DNA of 64,000 nucleotides from Actinophytocola sp044466355 (GCF_044466355.1 NZ_JBITMQ010000003.1:248001-312000); one strand, 5' to 3'. Positions 24,329 through 35,319 are shown, numbered from the stretch's first letter. The notes: generated from the sequence alone by a model not told the origin. Translations and numbers: made by a program.

Positions 24329-24829
24329 ATGCGTTGTCCGTTCTGCAGACACTCGGACTCCCGGGTGGTCGACTCACGTGAGGTGGACGAGGGACAGGTC
24401 ATCCGGCGCAGGCGGTCCTGCGCCAAGTGCAGCCGACGGTTCACCACCGTCGAGGAGGCCGTCCTGGCCGTGGTGAAGCGCTCGGGCGTCACCGAGCCCT
24501 TCAGCCGCGAGAAGGTGGTCAACGGGGTGCGGCGCGCCTGCCAGGGTCGCCCGGTCGACGAGGACGCCCTGCAGCAGATGGCGCAGAAGGTCGAGGAGTC
24601 GATCCGGTCGACCGGCGCCGCCGAGGTGCCGAGCAACGAGGTCGGCCTCGCGATCCTCGGCCCGCTCCGGGAGCTCGACGAGGTCGCCTACCTGCGCTTC
24701 GCCAGCGTCTACCGCAGTTTTTCGTCCATTGAGGACTTCGAGAAGGAGATCGCCGGGCTGCGGCGTGCGGTCGAGCCGGGCGATGTGCTCGACGGTTCGC
24801 TCCGCAAGCTCCGCGAACAAAGCAAATGA
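24329..24829 (+). CDS. nrdR: Ribonucleotide reductase transcriptional repressor NrdR
   Basis: It represses ribonucleotide reductase genes in response to (d)ATP. The 166-residue protein has the N-terminal zinc ribbon (MRCPFCRHSDSRVVDSREVD, then RSCAKCSRRFTT) and the central ATP-cone (VVKRSGVTEPFSREKVVNGV to about residue 135). The ATG follows GGGGGTGA. It lies 116 bp upstream of nrdJ, almost certainly one operon, so NrdR probably controls the class II enzyme directly. The last 12 codons contain a copy of the dispersed GGAGCTTGCGGAG repeat core in inverse orientation. Confidence 0.96.
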   Translation: MRCPFCRHSDSRVVDSREVDEGQVIRRRRSCAKCSRRFTTVEEAVLAVVKRSGVTEPFSREKVVNGVRRACQGRPVDEDALQQMAQKVEESIRSTGAAEVPSNEVGLAILGPLRELDEVAYLRFASVYRSFSSIEDFEKEIAGLRRAVEPGDVLDGSLRKLREQSK

Positions 24830-24945
24830 GCAAGAGCCGTACACGACGGCGTAACGGGGTTGGCAAACGATCACGGCGGACGGTGGGTCCGTACACGGGA
24901 GCGAACGTGCCCACGCCACAACGTGCGAGTAACGAGGGAGAGGTC

Positions 24946-27747
24946 ATGACGGAGACGGTGGGGACCGACAAGGAGGCCGCGACACCGCAGCGGCTGACCG
25001 TGCGGCGCGTGTACACGACCGAGGGCGTGCACCCGTACGACGAGGTCACCTGGGAGCACCGCGACGTGGTGATGACCAACTGGCGCGACGGCACGGTGAA
25101 CTTCGAGCAGCGCGGCGTCGAGTTCCCCGAGTTCTGGTCGGTCAACGCCACGAACATCGTCACCAGCAAGTACTTCCGCGGCGCGGTCGGCACCCCGCAG
25201 CGCGAGCACTCCCTGCGCCAGCTCATCGACCGGGTCGTGAAGACCTACGTGGACGCCGGCATCGAGCACGGCTACTTCGCCACGCAGGACGACGCCACGA
25301 TCTTCGAGCACGAGCTGGTCTGGATGCTGCTGCACCAGGTGTTCAGCTTCAACTCGCCGGTCTGGTTCAACGTCGGCACGTCGTCGCCGCAGCAGGTGTC
25401 CGCCTGTTTCATCCTCGCGGTCGACGACACCATGGACTCGATCCTGAACTGGTACCGCGAGGAAGGCCTGATCTTCAAGGGTGGTTCCGGCGCGGGCCTC
25501 AACCTCTCCCGCATCCGCTCCTCCAAGGAGCTGCTGTCCTCCGGCGGCACCGCCTCCGGCCCGGTCTCCTTCATGCGCGGCGCCGACGCGTCCGCGGGCA
25601 CCATCAAGTCCGGTGGCGCCACCCGCCGCGCCGCGAAGATGGTCGTGCTCGACGTCGACCACCCCGACGTCGAGGAGTTCATCGAGACCAAGGCCAAGGA
25701 AGAGGAGAAGATCCGCGTCCTGCGCGACGCGGGCTTCGACATGGACCTCGGCGGCGCCGACATCACCTCGGTGCAGTACCAGAACGCCAACAACTCGATC
25801 CGCGTGTCCGACGAGTTCATGCACGCCGTCGAGTCGAACGGCCAGTTCGGCCTGCGTTCCCGCACGACCGGTGAGGTCATCGAGGAGGTCGACGGCAAGG
25901 CGCTGTTCCGCAAGATGGCGCAGGCCGCGTGGGAGTGCGCCGACCCGGGCATCCAGTACGACAGCACGATCAACGACTGGCACACGTGCCCTGAGTCGGG
26001 CCGCATCACCGCGTCGAACCCGTGCAGCGAGTACATGCACCTGGACAACTCCAGCTGCAACCTCGCGTCGCTGAACCTGATGAAGTTCCTGCGCGAGGAC
26101 GGCACGTTCGACGCGGAGCGCTTCGCCCAGTCGGTCGAGCTGATCATCACCGCGATGGACATCTCGATCTGCTTCGCGGACTTCCCGACCGAGCCGATCG
26201 CCGACACCACCCGCAAGTTCCGCCAGCTGGGCATCGGCTACGCCAACCTGGGCGCGCTGCTCATGGCGACCGGCCACGCGTACGACTCCGAGGGCGGCCG
26301 CGCCCTGGCGGCGAGCATCACGTCGCTGATGACCGGCACCGCCTACCGTCGCTCGGCGGAGCTGGCCGGCGTGGTCGGCCCGTACGAGGGCTACGCCCGC
26401 AACGCCGAGGCGCACCAGAAGGTCATGCGCAAGCACGCCGCGGCCAACGACCTGATCCGCACCTACCACCACAACGACGTGACCGTGCAGCGGCTGGCGA
26501 CGCAGGAGTGGCAGCGCGGCATGCAGATCGGCGCCGCCAACGGGTGGCGCAACGCGCAGGCCTCGGTGCTGGCGCCCACGGGCACGATCGGCCTGATGAT
26601 GGACTGCGACACCACCGGCATCGAGCCGGACCTGGCGCTCGTCAAGTTCAAGAAGCTGGTCGGCGGCGGCTCCATGCAGATCGTCAACCAGACCGTGCCG
26701 CGTGCGCTGAAGGCCCTGGGCTACCAGGACGAGCAGATCGAGGCGGTCGTCGAGTACGTCGCCGAGCACGGCCACGTCATCGACGCCCCCGGCCTGCGCA
26801 GGGAGCACTACGAGGTGTTCGACTGCGCCATGGGTGAGCGGTCCATCGCCCCCATGGGTCACGTGCGCATGATGGCCGCGGTCCAGCCGTTCATCTCGGG
26901 CGCCATCTCCAAGACGGTCAACATGCCGGAGGCGGCGACCGTCGAGGACGTCGAGGAGATCTACTTCCAGGGCTGGAAGCTGGGCCTGAAGGCCCTGGCC
27001 ATCTACCGCGACAACTGCAAGGTCGGCCAGCCGCTGTCCGCGGGCAAGGGCGCCAAGGCGGACGCCGAGCCGGAGAAGGTCGTCGAGTACCGCCCCGTCC
27101 GCAAGCGCCTGCCGAAGAAGCGCCCGTCCCAGACGGTGTCGTTCACGGTCGGTGGCGCCGAGGGCTACCTGCACGCGGGCAGCTACCCCGACGACGGCCT
27201 CGGCGAGATCTTCGTCAAGCTGGGCAAGCAGGGCTCCACGCTCGCGGGTGTCATGGACGCGTTCAGCATGTCGATCTCGGTCGGCCTCCAGTACGGCATC
27301 CCGCTGGAGTTCTACGTCTCGAAGTTCCAGAACCTGCGCTTCGAGCCGGCCGGCATGACCGACGACCCGGACGTCCGCATCGCCACGAGCGTCCTGGACT
27401 ACCTGTTCCGCAGGCTCGCGCTGGACTACCTGCCGTACGAGAAGCGCGCGCAGCTGGGCATCTTCACGGCGGACGAGCGCTCGGCCCAGCTGAACAACGA
27501 CTACAGCCCGTCGGGCGACATGGACATCGAGGCCATGCGCAGCACGGTCGACGCCAGCCCGGCCCGCCCGGCCGTGGAGGCGTCGAAGCCGGAGGTCAAG
27601 GAAGCCCACAGCTCCACCGAGCTGCTGGAACTCCACCTCGGCAAGGCCGCCGACGCCCCGCTGTGCATGACGTGCGGCACGAAGATGCGCCCCGCGGGTT
27701 CGTGCTACGTCTGCGAAGGCTGCGGTTCGACGTCCGGCTGCAGCTGA
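24946..27747 (+). CDS. nrdJ: Vitamin B12-dependent (class II) ribonucleotide reductase
   Basis: An adenosylcobalamin-dependent enzyme that reduces ribonucleotides to deoxyribonucleotides with or without oxygen. The 933-residue protein has the 10-stranded barrel hallmarks: redox cysteine in QVSACFILAVDD, the catalytic loop NPCSEYMHLDNSSCNLASLN, and APTGTIGLMMDCDTTGIEPD. The C-terminal tail has CMTCGTKM and CEGCGSTSGCS cysteine pairs, as in actinobacterial NrdJ. ATG 24946 has GGAGAGG; the frame is open upstream to the nrdR stop. No B12 riboswitch fits in the 116-bp leader. Confidence 0.96.
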   Translation: MTETVGTDKEAATPQRLTVRRVYTTEGVHPYDEVTWEHRDVVMTNWRDGTVNFEQRGVEFPEFWSVNATNIVTSKYFRGAVGTPQREHSLRQLIDRVVKTYVDAGIEHGYFATQDDATIFEHELVWMLLHQVFSFNSPVWFNVGTSSPQQVSACFILAVDDTMDSILNWYREEGLIFKGGSGAGLNLSRIRSSKELLSSGGTASGPVSFMRGADASAGTIKSGGATRRAAKMVVLDVDHPDVEEFIETKAKEEEKIRVLRDAGFDMDLGGADITSVQYQNANNSIRVSDEFMHAVESNGQFGLRSRTTGEVIEEVDGKALFRKMAQAAWECADPGIQYDSTINDWHTCPESGRITASNPCSEYMHLDNSSCNLASLNLMKFLREDGTFDAERFAQSVELIITAMDISICFADFPTEPIADTTRKFRQLGIGYANLGALLMATGHAYDSEGGRALAASITSLMTGTAYRRSAELAGVVGPYEGYARNAEAHQKVMRKHAAANDLIRTYHHNDVTVQRLATQEWQRGMQIGAANGWRNAQASVLAPTGTIGLMMDCDTTGIEPDLALVKFKKLVGGGSMQIVNQTVPRALKALGYQDEQIEAVVEYVAEHGHVIDAPGLRREHYEVFDCAMGERSIAPMGHVRMMAAVQPFISGAISKTVNMPEAATVEDVEEIYFQGWKLGLKALAIYRDNCKVGQPLSAGKGAKADAEPEKVVEYRPVRKRLPKKRPSQTVSFTVGGAEGYLHAGSYPDDGLGEIFVKLGKQGSTLAGVMDAFSMSISVGLQYGIPLEFYVSKFQNLRFEPAGMTDDPDVRIATSVLDYLFRRLALDYLPYEKRAQLGIFTADERSAQLNNDYSPSGDMDIEAMRSTVDASPARPAVEASKPEVKEAHSSTELLELHLGKAADAPLCMTCGTKMRPAGSCYVCEGCGSTSGCS

Positions 27748-27755
27748 CCTGACGA

Positions 27756-27799
27756 ACGGAAGCGGGGGAGTCGCCATCCGGCGGCTCCCCCGCTTCCGT
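27756..27799. terminator. Terminator after nrdJ
   Basis: ACGGAAGCGGGGGAG pairs with CTCCCCCGCTTCCGT across a 14-base loop, 8 bp after the nrdJ stop. It also faces the end of the convergent membrane gene and may serve both. Confidence 0.85.
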
Positions 27800-27811
27800 G
27801 TGAACCGGTTG

Positions 27812-28192
27812 CTACGACCGCGTCGACGCCGTCGTGATCTGCCTGCGCCGCGCGACCAGTGCCACTCCCGCCAGCACGGCGAGGGCCAGCAGCAGCCACG
27901 CGTCCGACCCACGACCACCCTCGGCGCGATCGAGGTAGTGGTTCGCGGCGTGGAAGAGGTTCGTGAAGCCGAACCCGACGAGCGCCACCGTCAGCACGTC
28001 ACGTGACCACAGCGCGGCCAGCATCATGAGCCCGATGGCGATCTGGAACACGCCCGCGTCGTGCAGGAAGTGGTCGTGGTCCGGCCAGTTCGCCCACTCC
28101 GCGAAGCCGGCCGGATCGAGCCGGCACCACAACCCGATACCGACCATCATCGCGGCGCCCAGCAGTGTCACGCCCCAGACCAGGTGTTTCAT
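27812..28192 (-). CDS. Four-helix membrane protein of unknown function
   Basis: A 126-residue protein with four hydrophobic helices (about 5-22, 46-64, 66-84, 98-116). Histidine-containing loops HDHFLHDAG and NLFHAANHYLD may bind a ligand or metal. The start at ATG 28192 (MKHLVWGVTLLGAAMMVGIG) gives a clean first helix; the frame extends 16 codons upstream to a TTG. It is divergent from an SDR gene, with a large palindrome between the two, so both may be controlled by the TetR regulator at 29025. The family is not recognised with confidence; it superficially resembles DoxX-like proteins. Confidence 0.72.
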   Translation of the reverse strand: MKHLVWGVTLLGAAMMVGIGLWCRLDPAGFAEWANWPDHDHFLHDAGVFQIAIGLMMLAALWSRDVLTVALVGFGFTNLFHAANHYLDRAEGGRGSDAWLLLALAVLAGVALVARRRQITTASTRS

Positions 28193-28238
28193 GCCGGTAG
28201 GACGGGGACACGGCCGGGAACGTGACAGTCCATTACCC

Positions 28239-28272
28239 AACCAGAACCTTGTTCTAGAACTTTGTTCTGGTT
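28239..28272. promoter_or_regulatory. Large palindromic operator between the membrane gene and the SDR
   Basis: Outer arms AACCAGAAC and GTTCTGGTT flank a 16-base centre that itself contains the palindrome GTTCTAGAAC. Four AGAAC/GTTCT half-sites with regular spacing suit a TetR dimer pair. The site lies 14 bp upstream of the SDR start. Confidence 0.72.
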
Positions 28273-28285
28273 AAGCTTCGTCGTC

Positions 28286-29035
28286 ATGCGGACCGCGGTG
28301 GTGACGGGTGGCAATCGGGGCATCGGTTACGCCGTGTGCGAAGCCTTGGTGGGCAAGGGTTTCCGCACTGTCGCGGTGGTCCGGAACGGCGGCGCGCCAC
28401 CCGGTGTCGAGGTCGTGCGCGGTGACCTGGCGAACAGGCGCACGGTCGACACGCTGGCATCGGCGCTGCGTGACACGTGCGACGCCATCGACGTCCTCGT
28501 GCACAACGCGGGCATCTGGCCGACCCGCCTGCGGCACAACGACGACGGCATCGAGGAGTCCTTCGCCGTCAACCACCTGGCGCCGTTCCAGCTGAACCTG
28601 GCGCTGGCGGACCGTGTCCGTCGCGTCGTGCAGGTCAGCGCGGGCCTGTACGTGAAAGGCCGCGTCGACCTCGAACGCACCCCGTACGGCAGGGACTTCC
28701 ACCGCATGCGCACGTACTGCGACACGAAACGCGCGAACCTGCTGCTCGTGCCGCTGTTCGCGCGGCGGTGGCAGGATGCGGGCGTGACCATCGACGCCGT
28801 GCACCCCGGCGTGATCCGCACCGACCTCGGCGACCCGGGCGGCGTGCTGGGCGCCGTGCTGCGCGTGGTGAAACGCCGCTGGGCGTCCCCTGCCGAGGGT
28901 GCCGTGCCGATCGTCCGCCTCGCCGACGACACGGGCAGTGGCCGCTACTTCGACGTCGACACCGAGGGCGCGCTGCCGGACGGCCCCGCGCAGGCCCTGT
29001 GGGACCAGGCTCGGGAACTGACCGGTGCCGGTTAA
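28286..29035 (+). CDS. Short-chain dehydrogenase (retinol-dehydrogenase-like)
   Basis: A 249-residue SDR with TGGNRGIGYAVCEAL as cofactor motif, NNAG replaced by HNAGIWP, a serine at VSAGLYV and YCDTK as the catalytic Tyr/Lys motif. The overall pattern resembles retinol dehydrogenase and WWOX-type SDRs. The substrate is unknown. It overlaps the downstream TetR gene by 11 bp, so both are co-transcribed and the regulator probably represses the pair through the palindrome just upstream. Confidence 0.88.
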   Translation: MRTAVVTGGNRGIGYAVCEALVGKGFRTVAVVRNGGAPPGVEVVRGDLANRRTVDTLASALRDTCDAIDVLVHNAGIWPTRLRHNDDGIEESFAVNHLAPFQLNLALADRVRRVVQVSAGLYVKGRVDLERTPYGRDFHRMRTYCDTKRANLLLVPLFARRWQDAGVTIDAVHPGVIRTDLGDPGGVLGAVLRVVKRRWASPAEGAVPIVRLADDTGSGRYFDVDTEGALPDGPAQALWDQARELTGAG

Positions 29036-29615
29036 GCAGCGGCGCGGTGAGGAGACGAAGCAACGTCTCCTGGACGCGGCGCTGGCCGTCCACGCGTCCG
29101 GTGGCGTGGAAGGCTTCACCGTGCACGCGGTCGTCGCGGAAAGCGGGTGCAGCCTCGGCAGCCTGTACCACCACTTCGGCAGCTTCGACGGTCTCGCCGC
29201 CGCCCTCTACAGCCGCTGCATGGCGGGGCTGCTCGACGACATCGTCGCCGCGCTGACCAGGGCACGCACGCCACGATCCGGAGTCCGTGCGGTGGTCACG
29301 GCGTACCTGGGGCACGTCGCCGAGCACGCGGACGGCGCGCGGTTCATCCACGCCTCGGCGTACGCGGCCTACCTGCCCGCGCACGCCGAGATGATCGCCG
29401 CGATGAAGGCGCCCCGCATGGCCCGCATGGCGGAGTGGCTCGCGCCTCACATCGCGGCGGGCGCGGTGGTCGACCTGCCGGACCCGCTCATCGAGATGCT
29501 GCTCATCGGCCCGGTCGCGGAGCTGTCCCGCCGCTGGCTGAACGGCGCCGACGTCGACCTGGCCCGTGCGGCGAAGCTCCTGCCGGACCGGATCTGGGCG
29601 TCGCTTCAGGCGTAG
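29025..29615 (+). CDS. TetR family regulator
   Basis: A 196-residue TetR-type repressor. The DNA-binding domain is residues 5-55 (EETKQRLLDAALAVHASGGV, then SLGSLYHHFGSFDGL), followed by a helical ligand domain. It is translated from GTG within the end of the SDR gene and is probably an autoregulator of the SDR-tetR operon. Its end overlaps the convergent TetR gene by 10 bp. The ligand is unknown. Confidence 0.9.
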   Translation: MPVKQRRGEETKQRLLDAALAVHASGGVEGFTVHAVVAESGCSLGSLYHHFGSFDGLAAALYSRCMAGLLDDIVAALTRARTPRSGVRAVVTAYLGHVAEHADGARFIHASAYAAYLPAHAEMIAAMKAPRMARMAEWLAPHIAAGAVVDLPDPLIEMLLIGPVAELSRRWLNGADVDLARAAKLLPDRIWASLQA

Positions 29616-30196
29616 ATCCCGGCGCGTGCCGCGTGCGCGACGGCCGCCGCCGACTGGTCCGCCAGCTCCGTCGTCGCCAGTTCGCCCGCGATCACCACCC
29701 GGAAGAAGAACGGTGCGACGGCTGCCTTCACCACCGCGCCCGCGTCCGTTCCGGCGGGTACCTCGCCGCGGGCGACCGCCCGCGTGACCACCTCCTCGGC
29801 CCGCCTGTGCCGCTCGGCGTAGAAGGCGTGCAGGGCGGCCGCCGCGCGCTCCGACTGGAACGCCGCCGCGACGAACGCCGTCTGCGCGGCCGCGAAGGTC
29901 CGCACCACCTCCCGGGCCAGTTCCCGCAGGTCGCCGTCGAGTGAGCCGGTGTCCGGCGGTGCCCAGTCGTCCTCGTCCGCGAGTGCCAGTGCGTCGACGA
30001 CCAGCCCGTCCACGCCGCCCCAGCGCCGGTACACGGTCGTCTTGTGCACGCCCGACCGCGTCGCGACCGCCTCCACGGTCAGCCCGGCGTAGCCGTGTTC
30101 GGCCAGCTCGGCGAGGGTCGCGTCCCGCACCGCCGCCCGGTTCCGGGCGGTCCGGCCGCCCGGCCGGGAACTCGGTTGCACCCCTGAAGCGTTCAT
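29606..30196 (-). CDS. TetR family regulator next to ABC-F gene
   Basis: A 196-residue TetR repressor with the DNA-binding domain at about residues 18-65 (RDATLAELAEHGYAGLTVEA, then HKTTVYRRWGGVDGL) and a TetR C-terminal domain of the type common in drug-responsive regulators. It is divergent from the ABC-F gene with a 22-bp imperfect palindrome between them, 11 bp from its own ATG. It is therefore likely to repress both itself and the ABC-F gene until a drug binds. Confidence 0.9.
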   Translation of the reverse strand: MNASGVQPSSRPGGRTARNRAAVRDATLAELAEHGYAGLTVEAVATRSGVHKTTVYRRWGGVDGLVVDALALADEDDWAPPDTGSLDGDLRELAREVVRTFAAAQTAFVAAAFQSERAAAALHAFYAERHRRAEEVVTRAVARGEVPAGTDAGAVVKAAVAPFFFRVVIAGELATTELADQSAAAVAHAARAGIYA

Positions 30197-30206
30197 GGCA
30201 CGATAC

Positions 30207-30228
30207 TAATGCAACTGAAGTCGCATTA
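30207..30228. promoter_or_regulatory. TetR operator between tetR and ABC-F gene
   Basis: TAATGCAACTG / AAGTCGCATTA is an inverted repeat matching at 9 of 11 positions per half. It lies between the divergent tetR and ABC-F genes. The AT-rich ends stand out in a high-GC background. Confidence 0.7.
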
Positions 30229-30293
30229 AGGAGCGAGCGCCATGGACTTTCTGAGGTCTGTCCACCACCCGGCACGAACCTCAGGAGGCCTGT

Positions 30294-31865
<1,572 letters not shown>

Positions 31866-31892
<27 letters not shown>

Positions 31893-33884
31893 CGTCCGCC
31901 ACAGGAACTCGTATTCGAGTCCTCGTTTGAACGCCAGCTGCTCGTTGTCCGCGGCGCCGCCGTGCCCGCCCTCGATGTTCTCGTAGTACCGGACGTCGTA
32001 GCCCAGCTCCGCGAGCCGCGCCACCATCTTGCGTGCGTGGCCGGGGTGGACGCGATCGTCCCGGGTGGACGTGAGGATGATCGTGGGCGGGTACGGGCGC
32101 TCCGCGGCGATGTTCTGGTACGGCGAGTACTCCTTGAGGTACTCCCATTCCTCGGGCTCGTCGGGGTCGCCGTACTCGGCCATCCAGGACGCGCCCGCCA
32201 GCAGCTTGTGGTAGCGCCGCATGTCCAGCAACGGCACCTGGCACACGACCGCGCCGAACAGCTCCGGGTACCGGGTCAGCATGACACCCATCAGCAGGCC
32301 GCCGTTCGACCCGCCCTGGATGCCGAGCCGCTCCCTGGTGGTGATGCCGCGCGCCACCAGGTCCTTGGCGACGGCCGCGAAGTCCTCGTACACGCGCAGC
32401 CGGTTCTCCTTGAGCACGGACTGGTGCCATTCCGGTCCGTACTCGCCACCGCCGCGGATGTTCGCGACGACGTAGGTGCCGCCGCGTGCCAGCCAGCCAC
32501 GGCCGATCACGCCGCTGTAGCCGGGGGTGAGCGACACCTCGAACCCGCCGTAGCCGTACAGGAGCGTCGGTCCGTCGTTCTCGTGCCCCACCACGAAGTA
32601 CGGGATCCGCGTGCCGTCGTCGGAGGTCGCGAAGTACTGCCGCGTCGACAGCCCGTCGGCGGGGAAGAACGCGGGTGCCCGCTTCAGGACCTCGGGGGCG
32701 CCACCGATCTCACCGCGGTACAGCGTGGCCGGTTGCGTGTACCCGCTCGCGTTGAGGAAGTACTCGTCGTCGACGTCCGGGTTCGTGTCGATGACATCGG
32801 CCGAACCGGCTTCCGGTGCCCCGGCGAGGGGAGCACGTGCCCATCCGTCTGCCGGGGTGAGCACCTCGAAGCGGCTCTTCACGTCCGCCAGAGAAGCCAC
32901 GATCAGGTGGTTCTTCGTCCACAGGAAGTACTGCAGCGACGTGTGTTCATCCGGCTCGAACAGAACGGTGAGATCTCGTCCCCCTGCCAGGTAGTCGTCG
33001 AAGCGGGCGGCGAGCAGGGCGCCCGCCGGGTAGGTGGTGCCTTCGACGGTCCACGGCGTCCTGGTGCTGATCAGCAGCCACTCGCGGTGCGCGGAGGTTT
33101 CGGCGTCCTCCGGCACGTCCACCTTCACCAGGTCGCCGTCCGGCTGCCGCAGGTACTTCTCCATGCGGTAGAAGTCCAGGTTGCGGTAGACGAAGTCGCG
33201 TTCGAAACCCTCGGTCGGGTCGTGGTAGGCGCCCGCCGACACGTCCTCCGGCTTGCCCTCGTACACCGTGACCGCCTCGGACAGCGGCGTGCCGCGCCGC
33301 CACACCTTCGCGATCCTCGGGTAGCCGGACGTGGTCAGGGAGCCCTCACCGAAGTCGGTGCCGACGTAGATGCGGTCCTCGTCGATCCACCCGACGCGGG
33401 TCTTGGCCTCGGGCAGCGTGAACCCGTCGACGACGAACGTCCTGGTGTCCAGGTCGAACTCCCGCACCACGGTCGCGTCGGCCCCGCCGCGGGACAGCTC
33501 GACGAGCGCACGCCGGTAGCCGGGGCGGAGCACGGCGGCGCCCTGCCAGACCCAGCTCTCGTCCTCGGCCTTGGCGAGTGCGTCGACGTCGAGCACCAGC
33601 TCCCACTCGGGGTTCGCCGTCCGGTAGCTCTCGAGCGTGGTGCGCCGCCACAGGCCACGCGGGTTCGCGGCGTCCTGCCAGAAGTTGTAGAGGTACTCGG
33701 CGCGCCTGCGCACGTAGGGGATCCGGTCGTCGGCGTCGAGCACTTCGCGGGTCTCGTCCCGCAGCGCGGTGAACCGCTCGCCGCCGGTCAGCTCCGCGAC
33801 GGTCTCGGCGTTGCGTGCCCGCACCCAGTCCAGGGCGGTGTCGCCGGTGACCTCTTCGAGCCAGAGGTACGGGTCGTCTGTCAT
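31866..33884 (-). CDS. Prolyl oligopeptidase family serine peptidase (S9A)
   Basis: A 672-residue cytosolic-type S9 peptidase that cleaves short peptides after proline. The N-terminal MTDDPYLWLEEVTGD is the family start, then a seven-bladed propeller (about 70-400) and an alpha/beta hydrolase domain. Catalytic residues are the serine in GGSNGG near residue 525, the aspartate in STRDDRVHPGH and the histidine in EGGHGG near the end. There is no signal peptide. It is convergent with the ABC-F gene, with which it overlaps by 27 bp. Confidence 0.94.
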
Positions 33885-33929
33885 GCCACGAGTCTGCCCG
33901 TCAACCGCCCCACCGCGTCGAGGAGGTCG

Positions 33930-34545
33930 TCAGCCGAGCACCTCGTCGTCGGCGTGCGCGGCGTACTCGGCCGACCGGACCTCGGCGGCCTCCCGGTAGC
34001 GGGTGACCCGGTCGGTCCACGCGGTGCGCACACCGAACGCGGCGTCGGCGAAGCCCACACCCGCGATCGCCGCGGCCAGCTCGTCGGGCCGGTCCGGCCC
34101 GAACACCTCGACCGGGTCCCCGACCGCCGTCGTGTGCGGCGGCACGAAGAACTCGCCCGGCAGTACCGTCCGCGCGTGCACGAGCGCGCCGACCGCGACA
34201 CACGCACCGGCACCGATCGCCGCCCGACTGCAGCACGGTCGCGTTGGCCGCGAGGTATGCGCAGCGGTCCACCCGCGCCCCGAGCACTGTCGCGTGGGGA
34301 CCGACGAACACGTGGTCCGCGAGCACGACGGGTGCGTCGGTGACCGCTGTCGCCCGCAGCACGGCGTGTTCGGACACGATCGTGTGCGCCCCGATCTCAA
34401 CCCGCGACCCCTCGGCGTCCAGGACCGCGCCGTACATCACGCGCGCGTGCGCCCCCACCCGGACGTGCCCGACGAGCGTGGCGTTGGGCGCCACATACGC
34501 AGTCGGGTCCACCTGCGGTTCCGCGCCGCGATGCCGTATCAACAT
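33930..34545 (-). pseudogene. Left-handed beta-helix (gamma carbonic anhydrase-like) gene with frameshift
   Basis: The first frame (MLIRHRGAEPQVDPTAYVAP to AYLAANATVLQ) and, after about base 34230, a second frame (AAIGAGACVAVGALVHARTV to a stop at 33930) together make one collinear protein of about 205 residues. It has hexapeptide repeats of the gamma-carbonic-anhydrase/acetyltransferase fold followed by a C-terminal helix. A single extra base near CTGCAGTCGGGCGGC explains the shift. It could be a real pseudogene or a sequencing error; this assembly has a known defect elsewhere. If intact, it would bind a metal or acyl-CoA; function is uncertain. Confidence 0.75.
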
Positions 34546-34690
34546 GTCGTCGATGTTCGTCCGGAAGCCGCGAGATCGCTGGCCGGAATCGGACCTGGCG
34601 TTACACTGTGAGCGCTTCTTCGTCGTCGATGGCCCGGGCGTGCCGCGAAACGCCCTTCCTCATGGCCGAAAGGACCTCCCAGGGCGCCCG

Positions 34691-35209
34691 ATGAGCGCCC
34701 GTCCGATGTGGGTGCGCACCAGGGCGGAGCTGCGCGGACAGCGGCACCGGCGCGCCCATTCCTGTTGGGACCACCTGATCGTCGCGCCGCTCTGGCCCAA
34801 GTACGGCGTCAACCTGGGCACCCTGTTGCGAACCTGCGACGCGGTCGGCGCCTGCATGGCCGTGCCGCACCGGCCGTGGATTCGTGAGGCGCTCGCCAAG
34901 GGCAACACCCTGCGCAGGCCGTCGTGCGTGCACTGGGTGAACGACCCACTCGGGTGGCTGGCGGCACAGCGCGGGGACAGCGACGTGGTCGGCGTGGAGC
35001 TGACCGACGAGTCGATCCGCCTCGTCGAACTACGCCCGGCCCGCCGCCGCACGGTCGTCGTGCTGGGCCACGAATCCGACGGCATCCCGGAGGACGCGAC
35101 CACGTTGCTGGACACGGCCGTCGAGATCCCCATGCTCGGCACCGGCCTGTCGCTCAACGTGGCCGTAGCCGGTTCACTGGTCGCCTACCGACTCGCCGGG
35201 CTCGTGTAG
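34691..35209 (+). CDS. SpoU-type RNA 2'-O-methyltransferase
   Basis: A 172-residue SPOUT-fold methyltransferase with the three family motifs: NLGTLLRTCDAVG, VVVLGHESDGIPEDA and the knot/SAM motif MLGTGLSLNVAVAGSLVAY. Probably it 2'-O-methylates a ribose in tRNA or rRNA. The target cannot be told. The start is uncertain (ATG 34691 or ATG 34706). Its stop codon TAG is the first three bases of the 52-bp repeat that bounds the island downstream. Confidence 0.85.
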   Translation: MSARPMWVRTRAELRGQRHRRAHSCWDHLIVAPLWPKYGVNLGTLLRTCDAVGACMAVPHRPWIREALAKGNTLRRPSCVHWVNDPLGWLAAQRGDSDVVGVELTDESIRLVELRPARRRTVVVLGHESDGIPEDATTLLDTAVEIPMLGTGLSLNVAVAGSLVAYRLAGLV

Positions 35210-35258
35210 TCCTGTTCCGCCTCGTCGATCTCGGCCAGCAGCGCCGCCTTCCGGTCGT
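35207..35258. repeat. attL-like 52-bp direct repeat (left)
   Basis: Identical to 37164-37215. It starts with the TAG stop of the SpoU gene and, read on the minus strand, encodes a fragment of the adenosine deaminase C-terminus (DRKAALLAEIDEAEQD-like). Confidence 0.85.
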
Positions 35259-35261
35259 ACG

Positions 35262-35281
35262 CTATGCGAACACGTGCATAG
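35262..35281. promoter_or_regulatory. Palindrome at the left edge of the island
   Basis: CTATGC-N8-GCATAG begins 4 bp inside the left repeat and 39 bp before the first island gene. It is a good candidate operator for the island's own XRE regulator. Confidence 0.5.
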
Positions 35282-35319
35282 AGCTTGCTGCGCCTGTGGT
35301 CTTGCCCGAGTCTGTACCC

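Noticed and set aside
24830..24945. Cobalamin riboswitch in the nrdJ leader
   Set aside because: The gap is only 116 bp and no B12-box-like core was seen. The enzyme uses B12, but this leader is too short for the known riboswitch class.
24871..27918. A 1015-codon minus-strand open frame opposite nrdJ
   Set aside because: It is the antisense shadow of a GC-rich gene. Its translation is Arg/Val/Leu-rich without motifs, while the plus strand encodes a complete class II ribonucleotide reductase.
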